64,000 bases of DNA from Bacteroidota bacterium (GCA_020162035.1 JAIUNM010000001.1:229083-293082), one strand, 5' to 3'. Numbered from the stretch's first letter, positions 33,861 to 44,114 are shown. Notes: generated by a model from the letters alone, not told the origin. Program-made: numbers and translations.

Positions 33861-36731
33861 ATGGCTTTTAACGAAGAAGAAAATATTGAAGTAATAGGTG
33901 CCCGTTCACACAATTTAAAAAATATTGATGTAACTATTCCTCGTAATAAATTAGTTGTAATTACAGGTTTATCTGGTTCAGGCAAATCTAGTTTAGCGTT
34001 TGACACAATTTACGCCGAAGGACAAAGAAGATATATAGAAAGTTTTAGTAGCTATGCCCGTCAATTTTTAGGAAATTTAGAAAGACCTGATGTAGATAAA
34101 ATTTCAGGATTAAGTCCTGTTATTTCTATCGAACAAAAAACAGTTAATAAAAATCCTCGTTCAACAGTTGGTACAATTACCGAAATTTATGATTTTTTAC
34201 GTTTGTTATTTGCCCGTGCAGGACACGCATACAGCTATAATACCAACGAAAAAATGGTACGTTATAGCGATGAACAAATTATTGAACTGATTATAGAAAA
34301 ATATCAAAATCAAAAAATAAATTTACTTGCCCCTATTATAAAAGGCAGAAAAGGACATTACCGCGAATTGTTTGAAGATACCAGAAAAAAAGGATTTACT
34401 AAAGTGCGCATTGATGGTGAGATTATGGATTTAACTCCAAAAATGCAAGTTGACAGATACAAAGTACATGATATTGAAATAGTAATTGATAGAATTGAAA
34501 TTAATAAAGACAGTAAAACACGTCTCACGCAAAGCCTTCAAACTGCCATGAAACATGGTAGTGGAACAATAATGGTTTTACCTCATACTGAAATTGAAAC
34601 TGAAAATAAAAAGAAAAATCAAAGTTTTGGTTTTGGTAAAGTTCAATTTTATAGCCGTTTATTAATGTGCCCCACAACTGGCATTAGTTATGATGAACCA
34701 GCACCTAACTTATTTTCTTTTAACTCTCCTTATGGCGCCTGTACCAAATGTAATGGTTTGGGTTTGGTTTCAGAAATAGATATTAATAAAATAATCCCTA
34801 ATAAAAAGCTATCTATAGCAAAAGGTGCTATTACTGCAACTAATGTTAACAAAGGTTCGTGGTTGTTTAAACAAATAGAGGCAATAGGAAAAGTTTATAA
34901 TTTTACGATTGATACACCTTTTGAAGAAATTGATGATGATGCAGTAAACATTTTATTAAATGGAAGCGAAGAATTATTTAAAGTTGTTTCAGAATCAGGG
35001 ACTCATAATACTACATTTGAAGGCATTGTTCCTTTTATTGCTAAACACGCCGAAGACGATAGTAATCCAGGCATTCAACGATGGGTTCAAAATTTTACAA
35101 ATAAAATAATTTGCTCAAAATGTAATGGAACTCGCTTAAAAAAAGAAAGTTTATTCTTTAAAATTGCTGATAAAAACATTTCTGAATTATCTGAAATGGA
35201 TATTTCTGTATTACAAAACTGGTTTAATGAAATTGAAAAAAAATTAGACAAAAAACAAAATTTAATTGCTACCGAAATATTAAAAGAAATAAGAAGTAGA
35301 ATTCAGTTTTTAATGGAAGTTGGGTTAGATTATGTAACATTAAACAGAAGCAGTAAAACTTTAAGTGGCGGCGAAGCTCAACGCATAAGGTTAGCAACAC
35401 AAATAGGCTCGCAATTAGTTGGCGTTTTATATATTTTAGACGAACCAAGTATTGGTTTACATCAAAGAGATAATGTAAAATTAATTGAAGCTTTAAAAAA
35501 TTTAAGAGATGTAGGCAATAGTATATTAGTTGTTGAACACGATAAAGATATGATTGTTGAAAGCGATTATGTAATTGATATTGGGCCAGGAGCTGGTGTT
35601 CATGGGGGTAATATTGTAGCTGCAGATACTCCAAAAAACATGCTTAAGTTTAATACAGTAACTGCAAAATATATAACAGGCAAACTAAACATTCAAATTC
35701 CAAAAACAAGACGAAAAGGGAATGGTAAATTATTACAACTAAATAATTGCTCTGGCCACAATTTAAAAAACATAAGTGTACAATTCCCATTAGGTAAATT
35801 TATTTGCGTTACTGGTGTAAGTGGTAGTGGAAAAAGCAGTTTAATAAACGAAACGTTATACCCTATTCTATCAGCACACTTTTATAAAAGCGAAAAAAAA
35901 CCTTTGCCTTATAAAAACATTGTTGGAATTGAAAACATTGATAAAGTAATTGACATTGACCAAAGCCCTATTGGAAGAACACCGCGCAGTAACCCCGCTA
36001 CATACACCAAAGTTTTTGATGAAATAAGAAATTTATTTTCTGTAATTCCTGAAGCTAAAATTAGAGGATATAAGCCAGGTAGATTTTCATTTAATGTAAA
36101 AGGCGGACGTTGCGAAACCTGTGGTGGAGCTGGGGTTAAAACAATTGAAATGAATTTTTTACCTGATGTTTATGTGCATTGCGATACTTGTAACGGGAAA
36201 AGATACAATAGAGAAACATTAGAAATTAGATTTAAAGGAAAATCTATTAGTGATGTTTTAAATATGACCATAGATACAGCTTGTAACTTTTTTGAAAACA
36301 ACCCAAATATTTTTCGACAAATTAAAACACTACAAGATGTTGGCTTAGGCTATATTACTTTAGGTCAACAAGCTACAACATTAAGCGGAGGCGAAGCACA
36401 ACGTGTAAAACTTGCAACCGAATTAAGTAAAAAAAATACTGGTAATACCTTTTATATTTTAGATGAACCAACTACTGGGCTTCATTTTGAAGACATAAGA
36501 GTTTTACTTGACGTTTTAAATAAATTAGTTGATAGCGGAAACACAGTTTTAGTAATTGAACATAATTTAGATGTTATAAAAGTAGCAGATTGGATAATAG
36601 ACATAGGCCCAGAAGGTGGTAAAAAAGGCGGAGAAATTTTATTTGAAGGCACACCAGAAAATATGGTAAATATTAAAAAAAGTTATACAGCACCTTTCTT
36701 AAAAAAAGAACTAACTTTCAAAACCAAATAA
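33861..36731 (+). CDS. uvrA: UvrABC excinuclease subunit A
   Basis: 956 residues with two ABC modules: Walker A GLSGSGKSSLAFDT near residue 34 and GVSGSGKSSLINET near residue 653; two signatures LSGGEAQRIRLATQIG and LSGGEAQRVKLATELS with Walker B LDEPSIGLHQRD and LDEPTTGLHFED. Zinc-binding segments are seen, though the first reads CPTTG where CxxC is usual, so one ligand is absent there; CETCGG with CDTCNG is complete. It scans DNA for bulky lesions with UvrB. Full length, standalone. Confidence 0.97.
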   Translation: MAFNEEENIEVIGARSHNLKNIDVTIPRNKLVVITGLSGSGKSSLAFDTIYAEGQRRYIESFSSYARQFLGNLERPDVDKISGLSPVISIEQKTVNKNPRSTVGTITEIYDFLRLLFARAGHAYSYNTNEKMVRYSDEQIIELIIEKYQNQKINLLAPIIKGRKGHYRELFEDTRKKGFTKVRIDGEIMDLTPKMQVDRYKVHDIEIVIDRIEINKDSKTRLTQSLQTAMKHGSGTIMVLPHTEIETENKKKNQSFGFGKVQFYSRLLMCPTTGISYDEPAPNLFSFNSPYGACTKCNGLGLVSEIDINKIIPNKKLSIAKGAITATNVNKGSWLFKQIEAIGKVYNFTIDTPFEEIDDDAVNILLNGSEELFKVVSESGTHNTTFEGIVPFIAKHAEDDSNPGIQRWVQNFTNKIICSKCNGTRLKKESLFFKIADKNISELSEMDISVLQNWFNEIEKKLDKKQNLIATEILKEIRSRIQFLMEVGLDYVTLNRSSKTLSGGEAQRIRLATQIGSQLVGVLYILDEPSIGLHQRDNVKLIEALKNLRDVGNSILVVEHDKDMIVESDYVIDIGPGAGVHGGNIVAADTPKNMLKFNTVTAKYITGKLNIQIPKTRRKGNGKLLQLNNCSGHNLKNISVQFPLGKFICVTGVSGSGKSSLINETLYPILSAHFYKSEKKPLPYKNIVGIENIDKVIDIDQSPIGRTPRSNPATYTKVFDEIRNLFSVIPEAKIRGYKPGRFSFNVKGGRCETCGGAGVKTIEMNFLPDVYVHCDTCNGKRYNRETLEIRFKGKSISDVLNMTIDTACNFFENNPNIFRQIKTLQDVGLGYITLGQQATTLSGGEAQRVKLATELSKKNTGNTFYILDEPTTGLHFEDIRVLLDVLNKLVDSGNTVLVIEHNLDVIKVADWIIDIGPEGGKKGGEILFEGTPENMVNIKKSYTAPFLKKELTFKTK

Positions 36732-36895
36732 CATAATATAAAATTTGTTATTATAAAAATCGTAAATTATTTATTTTCAATAATTTACAAAAAATCACTT
36801 AAAGCAGGTTATTAAAAAAATAATGTTAAAATGTTTAAACAACATTTTTGTTAAAAATTATATAAAATTGAAACAAAAATCATTCTAACCCTGTA

Positions 36896-36903
36896 TACAT
36901 TTG
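36896..36903 (+). promoter_or_regulatory. -7 box before the SirB1-like gene
   Basis: TACATTTG lies 7 nt before the ATG at 36911. The nearest TTG is 25 nt upstream, slightly outside the usual range. A near-leaderless start is suggested. Confidence 0.45.
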
Positions 36904-36910
36904 TGCAGAT

Positions 36911-37804
36911 ATGGCTTCAAAACGAAAAAACGACATGAGTTTAAAAGAAGTAATTGCTTTAATTACACTTTTAGATGACCCAGATGATTTAATCTTTACT
37001 CAAGTTAAAGATCGTTTTATGATTTTAGGTCCGCCTGCAATACCACATTTAGAAACAGCTTGGGAAAATAGCTTTGATGCAATTATGCAAAAGCGAATTG
37101 AAACCATTATTCATGATATTAATTTTGAAGCTATTAAAAAAGGATTAAAAGAATGGTCAAAAAACGATCAAGATGATTTATTAAAAGGTATTCTTATCTT
37201 ATCGCACTATCAATACCCAGGTTTTGATGAACAAAAAATTAAAAAACAATTAGGTCAAATAAAACAAGATGTATGGTTAGAGTTACACGATGATTTAACC
37301 GCATTAGAAAAAGTAAAAATTATAAATCATATTTTATTTGAGGTGCATAATTTTAGTGGAAACATTACCAATTACCACGCCCCACAAAACTCTTTTTTAA
37401 ATAATGTTTTAGAAACCAAAAAAGGAAACCCATTAATGTTAAGTGTAGTTTATTCTTTAATTTGTAAAGAACTAAACATTCCTGTATATGGCATTAACTT
37501 ACCACAACACTTTGTATTAGCATATGTAAATGATTTTACTAACTTATTTGATGCTAATCATAAAACATTTTCTGATAATATTTTGTTTTACATTAACCCG
37601 TTTAGCAAGGGTTTAATTTTTAATCAAAAAGACATTGATAATTTTTTAAAACAATTAAACCTAGAGCCAGAAAACAAATATTATCTGCCTTGCAGTAATG
37701 CAGAAATATTAAAACGTTGTATAAATAACTTAATTTTTTCGTACGAAAAATTAGGTTATTCAGATAAAGTTACCGAACTAAAACAACTCGAAAACCAAGT
37801 TTAA
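36911..37804 (+). CDS. SirB1-like transglutaminase-fold protein
   Basis: 297 residues. The centre and C-terminal half have the SirB1/transglutaminase-like layout (PF13369): NSFLNNVLETKKGNPLMLSV, then YGINLPQHFVLAY, where the conserved His lies, and NPFSKG. The usual catalytic Cys is not evident, so it may be non-catalytic. The N-terminal 100 residues are helical. Convergent with osmC (4 nt between stops). Function unknown in this phylum. Confidence 0.75.
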   Translation: MASKRKNDMSLKEVIALITLLDDPDDLIFTQVKDRFMILGPPAIPHLETAWENSFDAIMQKRIETIIHDINFEAIKKGLKEWSKNDQDDLLKGILILSHYQYPGFDEQKIKKQLGQIKQDVWLELHDDLTALEKVKIINHILFEVHNFSGNITNYHAPQNSFLNNVLETKKGNPLMLSVVYSLICKELNIPVYGINLPQHFVLAYVNDFTNLFDANHKTFSDNILFYINPFSKGLIFNQKDIDNFLKQLNLEPENKYYLPCSNAEILKRCINNLIFSYEKLGYSDKVTELKQLENQV

Positions 37805-37808
37805 TTTT

Positions 37809-38216
37809 TTACCAAATAAATGTTATAACCTGCTTTAAATCAGGGTGTAAACTTTTTCCAACAGGGCAAGTGCGAGCTGTATTTTCGTAAATTATTTTTT
37901 CCTTATCAGTAAAATTACTTTTAGGGAAAGTTAAATTAACGTGTATTTCTGAAACTCGTCTTGGTTCAGTTGCCATAACTTTTGTAACCTCAGCAGTTGT
38001 ACCATCAATACTCGTCATACCTTCGCTTTGTGCTTTAATTCCCATTACAGTAATCATACAAGTAGCCAAACTTGTTGCTAAAGTATCTGTAGGAGAAAAA
38101 GCCTCTCCTTTACCATGATTATCAACCGGAGCATCAGTAATTATAGAAGATTTACTTTGTAAATGAGTTGCTTCAGTTCTAAGATTTCCAAGGTATTTAA
38201 CAATGCTTGTAGCCAT
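37809..38216 (-). CDS. OsmC/Ohr-family peroxiredoxin-like protein
   Basis: 135 residues with the two redox cysteines of the family: one in SLATCMITVMGI (about residue 52) and one in RTCPVGKSL (about residue 119). These proteins reduce organic hydroperoxides or polysulfide-type substrates. Small cytosolic dimer; no linked regulator. Confidence 0.9.
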   Translation of the reverse strand: MATSIVKYLGNLRTEATHLQSKSSIITDAPVDNHGKGEAFSPTDTLATSLATCMITVMGIKAQSEGMTSIDGTTAEVTKVMATEPRRVSEIHVNLTFPKSNFTDKEKIIYENTARTCPVGKSLHPDLKQVITFIW

Positions 38217-38228
38217 ATTTTAATGTAT

Positions 38229-38261
38229 TTGTAAATTTTAAGATAAAATTAAGTAATTTTG
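38229..38261 (+). promoter_or_regulatory. Promoter before the gene at 38268, near-leaderless
   Basis: TTG (38229-38231), 22 nt, then TAATTTTG (38254-38261); the ATG follows 6 nt later. Confidence 0.55.
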
Positions 38262-38267
38262 TTATTA

Positions 38268-39026
38268 ATGCCGAATAAGTTTGTAATATTTATAGTTTTA
38301 TTATTTATTTCATTAAATATTAAAACTCAGTCTATTTACGATTTTGGTGAAGGAAACGGCAAAGATTTAAATGTTTTGTACCGTAATGATATTTCAGCAA
38401 AATTAACTTTAGATTCTAGAGGTGTTGGGTTTTCTGTTAGGCGCGGTAAACATATTACAGCAAAAAGTAGATATTTTTACGAAGGCGAAATTCAATCGAT
38501 GCGCCATCCTAAACAAATTTATTCTGTTGGTCAAGCACAAGATAGAAAGCGTTTTGTTTATGGGAAAATAAATTCGGTTTATATGTTTAGAGGGGCGTTT
38601 GGCTATCAAAATATTATAGCAGGAAAAGGAGATAATAAAGCTGTAGAAGTTAGATATTTATTTACAGTTGGACCAACTTTAGCATTTGCAAAACCATATT
38701 ATTACCAAGTTTACAACCCTAAACGTTCCGAAATTAATCAAACCGAAGAAGTTCAATTTAATGCTCAAAATTTTACTATAGATTCAATTGCAGGGAGAGG
38801 TGCATTTGTATCTGGTTTAGAAAAAACAAAAATTTATCCTGCAATAACAACTAAATTTAATTTAAGTTTTGAGTATGCTAATTACACTAATTTAATTCGA
38901 GCAATTGAAACAGGCGTTACGTTAGATGTTTTTCCAAAAGCATTGCCAATAATGGCACGTAACCCTAGCGAAAATTTTATTTTAACCATTCATTTAGGAT
39001 TTGTGATTGGTAACAAATGGTTTTAA
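38268..39026 (+). CDS. Probable outer-membrane beta-barrel protein
   Basis: 252 residues from the ATG at 38268, preferred over an upstream TTG because it starts the signal peptide (MPNKFVIFIVLLFISLNIKTQ). The rest alternates hydrophobic and polar residues as in small barrels (RYFYEGEIQSM, AVEVRYLFTVGPTLAF) and ends in aromatic NKWF, an outer-membrane insertion signal. No family recognised. It is 3 nt upstream of lipA on the same strand, so lipA is probably read from the same promoter. Confidence 0.65.
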   Translation: MPNKFVIFIVLLFISLNIKTQSIYDFGEGNGKDLNVLYRNDISAKLTLDSRGVGFSVRRGKHITAKSRYFYEGEIQSMRHPKQIYSVGQAQDRKRFVYGKINSVYMFRGAFGYQNIIAGKGDNKAVEVRYLFTVGPTLAFAKPYYYQVYNPKRSEINQTEEVQFNAQNFTIDSIAGRGAFVSGLEKTKIYPAITTKFNLSFEYANYTNLIRAIETGVTLDVFPKALPIMARNPSENFILTIHLGFVIGNKWF

Positions 39027-39029
39027 AAC

Positions 39030-39890
39030 ATGGAACTAAGCGACGAAAAAAAAATTAAGAAGCCAGATTGGTTAAGAGTTAAATTACCAACAGGGCAAGA
39101 ATACTTAAACGTACGAAACATTGTAAGCAAACATAAATTACATACAATTTGCGAAAGTGGTAATTGCCCAAACATGGGCGAATGTTGGGGCGCAGGCACT
39201 GCTACATTTATGATTTTGGGTAATATTTGTACGCGCAGTTGCGGATTTTGTGCTGTTGCAACAGGTAAACCTAAGCCTGCAGATTGGGATGAGCCTAAGC
39301 GAGTTGCAAACTCAGTTAAATTAATGAATGTAAAACATTGTGTTATAACAAGTGTTGATAGAGATGATTTAAAAGATGGAGGTTCTATAATTTGGGCAGA
39401 AACCATTAAAGCAATACGTGAAATTAGTCCTGAAACTAAATTTGAATGCTTAATACCAGATTTTGCAGGTAAATGGGAAAACTTACAACGAATAATTGAT
39501 GTAAAACCAGATATAGTTTCGCATAACATTGAAACCGTTAGAAGATTAACTGCACAAGTAAGAATACAAGCCAAATACGACAGAAGCTTAGAAGTTTTAA
39601 AAAGACTAAATGAGCAAAATGTAAAAACCAAATGTGGTTTAATGCTTGGTTTAGGCGAAACAGAAGATGAAATTTACGAAACAATTAACGACTTATCAAA
39701 CGTAAATTGCAATGTATTAACTATGGGGCAATATTTACAACCAACCACTAAACATTTACCAGTTATGCGTTTTGTGCCACCTGCTGATTTTAATAAATAC
39801 AGAGAATACGCCTTAACAAAAGGTTTTAAATATGTAGAAAGCGGACCTTTAGTTAGATCATCATACCATGCAGAAAAACATGTATTTTAA
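39030..39890 (+). CDS. lipA: Lipoyl synthase
   Basis: 286 residues of the radical-SAM family with both clusters: auxiliary C41, C46 and C52 in [12 protein letters not shown], and radical-SAM C67, C71 and C74 in CTRSCGFC. A late RSSYHA motif near the C-terminus supplies the last auxiliary ligand (Ser). It inserts two sulfurs into octanoyl groups of the E2 and H proteins, matching pdhB in this window. An ABC permease follows after 2 nt. Confidence 0.97.
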   Translation: MELSDEKKIKKPDWLRVKLPTGQEYLNVRNIVSKHKLHTICESGNCPNMGECWGAGTATFMILGNICTRSCGFCAVATGKPKPADWDEPKRVANSVKLMNVKHCVITSVDRDDLKDGGSIIWAETIKAIREISPETKFECLIPDFAGKWENLQRIIDVKPDIVSHNIETVRRLTAQVRIQAKYDRSLEVLKRLNEQNVKTKCGLMLGLGETEDEIYETINDLSNVNCNVLTMGQYLQPTTKHLPVMRFVPPADFNKYREYALTKGFKYVESGPLVRSSYHAEKHVF

Positions 39891-39892
39891 TA

Positions 39893-41122
39893 ATGTTTGA
39901 AAAAGACTCGTGGCTCGAAATACTTGCGGCCATAAAACAAAATAAATTACGAACTTTTTTAACTGCCTTTAGCGTTGGTTGGGGAATTTTTATTTTAATA
40001 ATATTACTCGGCGCAGGCAATGGCTTAACAAATGGCGCTAAATCTCAATTTGCAGGAGATGCTGTAAATTCTATTTTTGTTGAACCTGGCAAAACTACAA
40101 TTGCCCAAAATGGATACAAAGTTGGAAGAGAAATAAAATTAACCAATCAAGATTTTGAACTAATTGTAAAAAAATTCCCGCAATTAGGTTATAAAACTGC
40201 AAACCATACACAAGGCCAAATGCATAATGTAATTTATAAAAAAGAAAAAGGAAATTATCTATGCAGACCTTGCCTACCCGATAACTATTTTTTAGAAAAT
40301 GCATCATTAGTTACAGGGCGTTTTTTAAACCAAGCTGATATTAATGAATATAGAAAAGTTTGTGTAGTTGGTATTGCAATGGCAGAAGCGTTGTTTAAAA
40401 AAGAAAATCCTATTGGTAAATTTTTAAATATAGATGGTACATTTTTTTTAGTTGTAGGCACATTTAAAGATGCAAATAGAAATGAAATGTTAAGAGCGTA
40501 TTTGCCTTTAACTACAGCTCAAAGAGTTTATAATTATCAAAATAAAATTAATTTAATGTGGTTAGGTTTAAATAATTTAAACCTAGAAGAAAGTGAACAG
40601 TTAGCAGCAGAAATAAGAAAAACTATTGCAACAAAATATAATTTTAGCACAAACGATAGAAATGCATTATTTGTAAATAACCTTTACGCCGAATACAAAA
40701 AAATAATGAGCTTATTAACTGGTATAAAACTATTTGTTTGGATTATTGGTATTATGACATTAATAGCGGGTATTGTAGGGGTAAGCAATATTATGATAAT
40801 TGTAGTAAAAGAACGTACACGTGAAATTGGAATAAGAAAAGCAATTGGGGCAAGTCCCTCGTCTATTATTGGAATTATATTGCAAGAAAGTATTTTTATT
40901 ACTGCATTAGCTGGTTTTACAGGGTTGCTAGTAGGTACAGGAATTTTATACCTTGTAAATAAAATTGGAATTGATAGCGATTTTTTTAAACAACCTCAAG
41001 TAAATTTAAGTGTTGCTTTATCTGCAACATTATTAATTATTATTGCAGGCGCAATTGCTGGTTTAATTCCCGCTCTAAAAGCCGCTAAAATACACCCAAT
41101 TGAAGCATTAAGAAGTTATTAA
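39893..41122 (+). CDS. MacB/FtsX-type ABC transporter permease
   Basis: 409 residues: one N-terminal membrane helix (FLTAFSVGWGIFILIILLG), a large periplasmic domain (about 50-270) and three C-terminal helices, with the ERTREIGIRKAIGASPSSII coupling motif before the third. The ATPase is not next to it. It may export a substrate or act as a mechanotransmission pump. The gene starts 2 nt after lipA. Confidence 0.85.
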   Translation: MFEKDSWLEILAAIKQNKLRTFLTAFSVGWGIFILIILLGAGNGLTNGAKSQFAGDAVNSIFVEPGKTTIAQNGYKVGREIKLTNQDFELIVKKFPQLGYKTANHTQGQMHNVIYKKEKGNYLCRPCLPDNYFLENASLVTGRFLNQADINEYRKVCVVGIAMAEALFKKENPIGKFLNIDGTFFLVVGTFKDANRNEMLRAYLPLTTAQRVYNYQNKINLMWLGLNNLNLEESEQLAAEIRKTIATKYNFSTNDRNALFVNNLYAEYKKIMSLLTGIKLFVWIIGIMTLIAGIVGVSNIMIIVVKERTREIGIRKAIGASPSSIIGIILQESIFITALAGFTGLLVGTGILYLVNKIGIDSDFFKQPQVNLSVALSATLLIIIAGAIAGLIPALKAAKIHPIEALRSY

Positions 41123-41356
41123 GGATTTAAATTATTAACGAGTAGAATAAACATATATATAATTTTATCATAATACTTTTATTTTAGCTTAGTATTTAAC
41201 TAAAACACTTTATTATTTAGAAACACTAAATATTTATAAATATCAGTAAGAGATAATAAAATAACAATACGACAAATGACGTATTATTTAATGAGTTAAA
41301 ATTTTTTCGATTAATTTAAGAAAACAACACCTATTAAAAAGTATTTTACAAATACC

Positions 41357-41968
41357 CTATCCGCCTCTGCGAACTAATGACCCAAGTCCGGCCAAAGCAA
41401 CTATAATTAAAACAACTACTGCAACAATAGCTATTACCTTTATAAGTGGGTAAATTTGAAGGTAAAAATAGATTAAAAAAGCAACTGCAATTATTAAACT
41501 TACAATTAAATAACCAATATATAAGTTACCAATAAAATTTAAAAAATCATTTTTTTTACCAATAAGTTTTTTTTGATTTATAGTTTTAAATTTATAATTT
41601 ATTAACGGTAAACTATTTTTTAAACTGGCAACAACATTTTTATTTTTTTGAAGTTTTTCTTCAGATTTAAAATTCTTATTTTCTATTAAGGTACTTTTAT
41701 TTTCAAAATTTAAATCATTGGCTAATTTATTATCAACTAATTCTTCTTCTTTACTAAGCAAACTAACTGGTTTTAAATAAATTTTATCAGAATTTAATTC
41801 ACTTGCAATTGGTTTAGTGGTTTTTAATTTAGTTAAAGAATTTTTATGTGTTTTAGTGTGCGCAAAGTAAATCCCGTTATTATATTTTCTTTTTTGAATA
41901 GAAAATTTTGATGAACAAGAAGAAGTTATTATTAAAATAACAATAAAGTTTAAAGTTAATTTCACCAC
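41357..41968 (-). CDS. Membrane-anchored lipoprotein-like protein, unknown function
   Basis: 203 residues. The N-terminus looks like a lipoprotein signal (ITSSCSSKF), followed by a lysine-rich soluble stretch and two or three C-terminal membrane helices (VSLIIAVAFLIYFYLQIYPL and IAIVAVVVLIIVALAG) ending in RRGG. No family recognised. AT-rich 234-nt and 170-nt gaps flank it, with no gene seen. Confidence 0.55.
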   Translation of the reverse strand: MVKLTLNFIVILIITSSCSSKFSIQKRKYNNGIYFAHTKTHKNSLTKLKTTKPIASELNSDKIYLKPVSLLSKEEELVDNKLANDLNFENKSTLIENKNFKSEEKLQKNKNVVASLKNSLPLINYKFKTINQKKLIGKKNDFLNFIGNLYIGYLIVSLIIAVAFLIYFYLQIYPLIKVIAIVAVVVLIIVALAGLGSLVRRGG

Positions 41969-42140
41969 AATAATAGTTTTAAGTTAATGCAATTTACAAA
42001 AAAATACTCAAAAAATTTATTCAATTATAACTATTCAACCATTAAAAGTAACATTTAAGCACATTAATTTGATCATAAAATAGTTAATAAAACATATTAT
42101 AAATCGGTCTAAGCCTTTTTAGATTTGTATAAGAAAGCAA

Positions 42141-42164
42141 AAAGCCTCAATTTCTTGAGGCTTT
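42141..42164 (-). terminator. Terminator of tRNA-fMet
   Basis: A perfect 10-bp stem AAAGCCTCAA / TTGAGGCTTT with a 4-nt loop; a T-run continues on the minus strand (complement of 42139-42143). Confidence 0.8.
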
Positions 42165-42170
42165 ATTTAG

Positions 42171-42242
<72 letters not shown>

Positions 42243-42294
42243 ATATCTTTATTTAATTTTGCTTAAGGGTAATCAATTTGTTAAATTGAGGGTG

Positions 42295-42324
42295 CAAAGT
42301 TACGTATATTTCCGAATTAAACAA
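42295..42324 (-). promoter_or_regulatory. Promoter of tRNA-fMet
   Basis: On the minus strand TAACTTTG (42295-42302) and TTG (42322-42324) spaced 19 nt fit the flavobacterial consensus, about 50 nt before the tRNA 5' end. Confidence 0.6.
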
Positions 42325-42361
42325 ACAATTTTGTTTTTAATTAACTAATACCTTTAAAATA

Positions 42362-42835
42362 CTAGGGATGATGGTACTTTTCGCCCTTTAAAATAGTAAA
42401 TGATCGGTAAAGTTGTTCTACAAAAAATAATCGTATCATTTGATGTGAAAAGGTCATTTTAGAAAAAGAAATTTTATCATTAGCGCGTAAATAAATTTCA
42501 TTATCAAAACCAAAAGGCCCACCAATAATAAACACCACACGCTTTAAAGATGCATTTTGTTTGTGTTGAAGGTAATTTGCAAATTCTATTGAAGTACAAT
42601 TTTTTCCGTTTTCATCAAGCAAAATAACAAAATCGTCTTTTAATAAAAAATCAGAAATTTGTTTGGTCTCATATAACTTTTGTTCGTTAAAAGTTCTTAA
42701 ACGAATGTTTTTTGGTACATTAATTGTAATTATTTCAAACGAAGTGTAATTTTTTAAACGTTTTAAATAAATTGAAATTCCCTCATCTAAATACTTATCT
42801 TGCGTTTTATCTACTTGCAATAGCACATATTTCAT
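42362..42835 (-). CDS. rlmH: 23S rRNA pseudouridine-1915 N3-methyltransferase
   Basis: 157 residues of the SPOUT family, with VFIIGGPFGFD (SAM-binding knot) and the C-terminal SKMTFSHQMIRLFFVEQLYR, both diagnostic of RlmH. It methylates the pseudouridine at position 1915 of 23S rRNA. Transcribed away from the DUF4783 gene with overlapping promoter regions. Confidence 0.96.
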   Translation of the reverse strand: MKYVLLQVDKTQDKYLDEGISIYLKRLKNYTSFEIITINVPKNIRLRTFNEQKLYETKQISDFLLKDDFVILLDENGKNCTSIEFANYLQHKQNASLKRVVFIIGGPFGFDNEIYLRANDKISFSKMTFSHQMIRLFFVEQLYRSFTILKGEKYHHP

Positions 42836-42868
42836 TTGTTAAAATTGCAAAAAAATCATGTATCTTTG
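42836..42868 (+). promoter_or_regulatory. Promoter of the DUF4783 gene
   Basis: TTG (42836-42838), 22 nt, then TATCTTTG (42861-42868); the ATG at 42878 follows 9 nt after the box. Confidence 0.55.
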
Positions 42869-42877
42869 TTATATAAA

Positions 42878-43252
42878 ATGAAATTTATCACCACTATACT
42901 AATAACGCTTTTTTTAAACACTTTTAATGTTATTGATATTAATGATGATATTCTTAATGGCTTTAAGCAAAATAAAAGTGCAGAAGTTGCTAAACATTTT
43001 GACGAAAAAATATCTTTAAAAATTATCACGCAAGAAGATGTTTTAAGCAAAGCACAAGCAGAAGCTAACTTAAAATTTTTTTTCGAAAAACATCCAATAA
43101 AATCTTACTCTAAACAAAAAACAACTTCAATAAATTCAACCTCTTATTACCTAAATACTAACCTAGAAGGTGAAAATGAAAAGTTTAGATTAACCCTTTT
43201 GGTTAGACGTAATTTAATTGCGCAAATGCGTATTGAACAGCTTAATGAATAA
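42878..43252 (+). CDS. DUF4783 family exported protein
   Basis: 124 residues from the ATG at 42878, which starts a signal-like segment (MKFITTILITLFLNTF); in-frame codons from 42836 are less likely since the promoter lies there. The body (DDILNGFKQNKSAEVAKHF, SKAQAEANLKFFFEKHP) matches the NTF2-like DUF4783 pattern of Bacteroidota. Its end overlaps nadC. Function unknown; it could sit in the periplasm. Confidence 0.8.
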   Translation: MKFITTILITLFLNTFNVIDINDDILNGFKQNKSAEVAKHFDEKISLKIITQEDVLSKAQAEANLKFFFEKHPIKSYSKQKTTSINSTSYYLNTNLEGENEKFRLTLLVRRNLIAQMRIEQLNE

Positions 43253-44114
43253 TTTTATAAAAAAACACAGTAACCATTTTAATATAAATACATTTATAAA
43301 AAATGCATTTATTGAAGATGTAGGTAAAGGTGATTTCACTTCTCTTTCTACAATTCCAAAAAACAAAACTGGTAAAATGAAATTATTAGTTAAAGAAAAC
43401 GGAATTATTGCTGGCGTTGAAGCAGCTTACCTTATATTAAAAGTAGCTGATAAAAACATTAAACTAACTAAATTTATTAATGATGGTGCTTTTGTAAAAA
43501 AAGGAGATATTGTTTTTATAGCCGAAGGAAATTTACAAAAATTATTAGTTGCAGAACGTTTATTATTAAACATAATGCAACGCATGAGCGGCATTGCTAC
43601 AAAAACAAACTTTTTACAAAGTTTATGTAAAGGCACAAATGCTAAAGTTATTGATACACGAAAAACCACACCTGGATTTAGATTTTTTGAAAAGTGGGCT
43701 GTAATTATTGGGGGTGGTGCAAACCATCGCTACGGCTTATATGATATGATTTTAATTAAAGATAACCATATTGATTTTGCCGGAGGAATAACACAAGCTA
43801 TTGATGCTGCAAATAATTATATTAAAAAAAACAAACTTAAAATTCCTATTGAGGTTGAAACACGCTCTATTAATGATGTAAAAAAAGTTTTAGCCCATGG
43901 AAAGGTAAATAGAATTATGTTGGATAATTATTCTACTACCGATACTAAAAAAGCAGTTGCATTAATAAAACAAAAGTTTGAAGTTGAATCTTCAGGTGGC
44001 ATTAATGAAACAACAATTGCTTCATACGCCAAATGTGGCGTTGATTTTATTAGTATTGGTGCACTTACTCACCAAATTAAAAGTTTAGATTTAAGTTTTA
44101 AAGCTATTGGTTAA
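43245..44114 (+). CDS. nadC: Nicotinate-nucleotide pyrophosphorylase (quinolinate phosphoribosyltransferase)
   Basis: 289 residues from the ATG at 43245, which overlaps the end of the DUF4783 gene. Motifs: EDVGKGDFTS near the N-terminus, TRKTTPGFRFFEKWA, and the C-terminal barrel with IEVETRS, IMLDNYS and ESSGGIN. It makes nicotinate mononucleotide from quinolinate in NAD synthesis. Converges on the zinc-ribbon gene with 4 nt between stops. Confidence 0.96.
   Translation: MNNFIKKHSNHFNINTFIKNAFIEDVGKGDFTSLSTIPKNKTGKMKLLVKENGIIAGVEAAYLILKVADKNIKLTKFINDGAFVKKGDIVFIAEGNLQKLLVAERLLLNIMQRMSGIATKTNFLQSLCKGTNAKVIDTRKTTPGFRFFEKWAVIIGGGANHRYGLYDMILIKDNHIDFAGGITQAIDAANNYIKKNKLKIPIEVETRSINDVKKVLAHGKVNRIMLDNYSTTDTKKAVALIKQKFEVESSGGINETTIASYAKCGVDFISIGALTHQIKSLDLSFKAIG

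Noticed and set aside
41123..41356. A gene in the gap between the ABC permease and the lipoprotein-like gene
   Set aside because: AT-rich with frequent stops in all frames; nothing supportable seen. The same holds for 41969-42138 left of the tRNA terminator.
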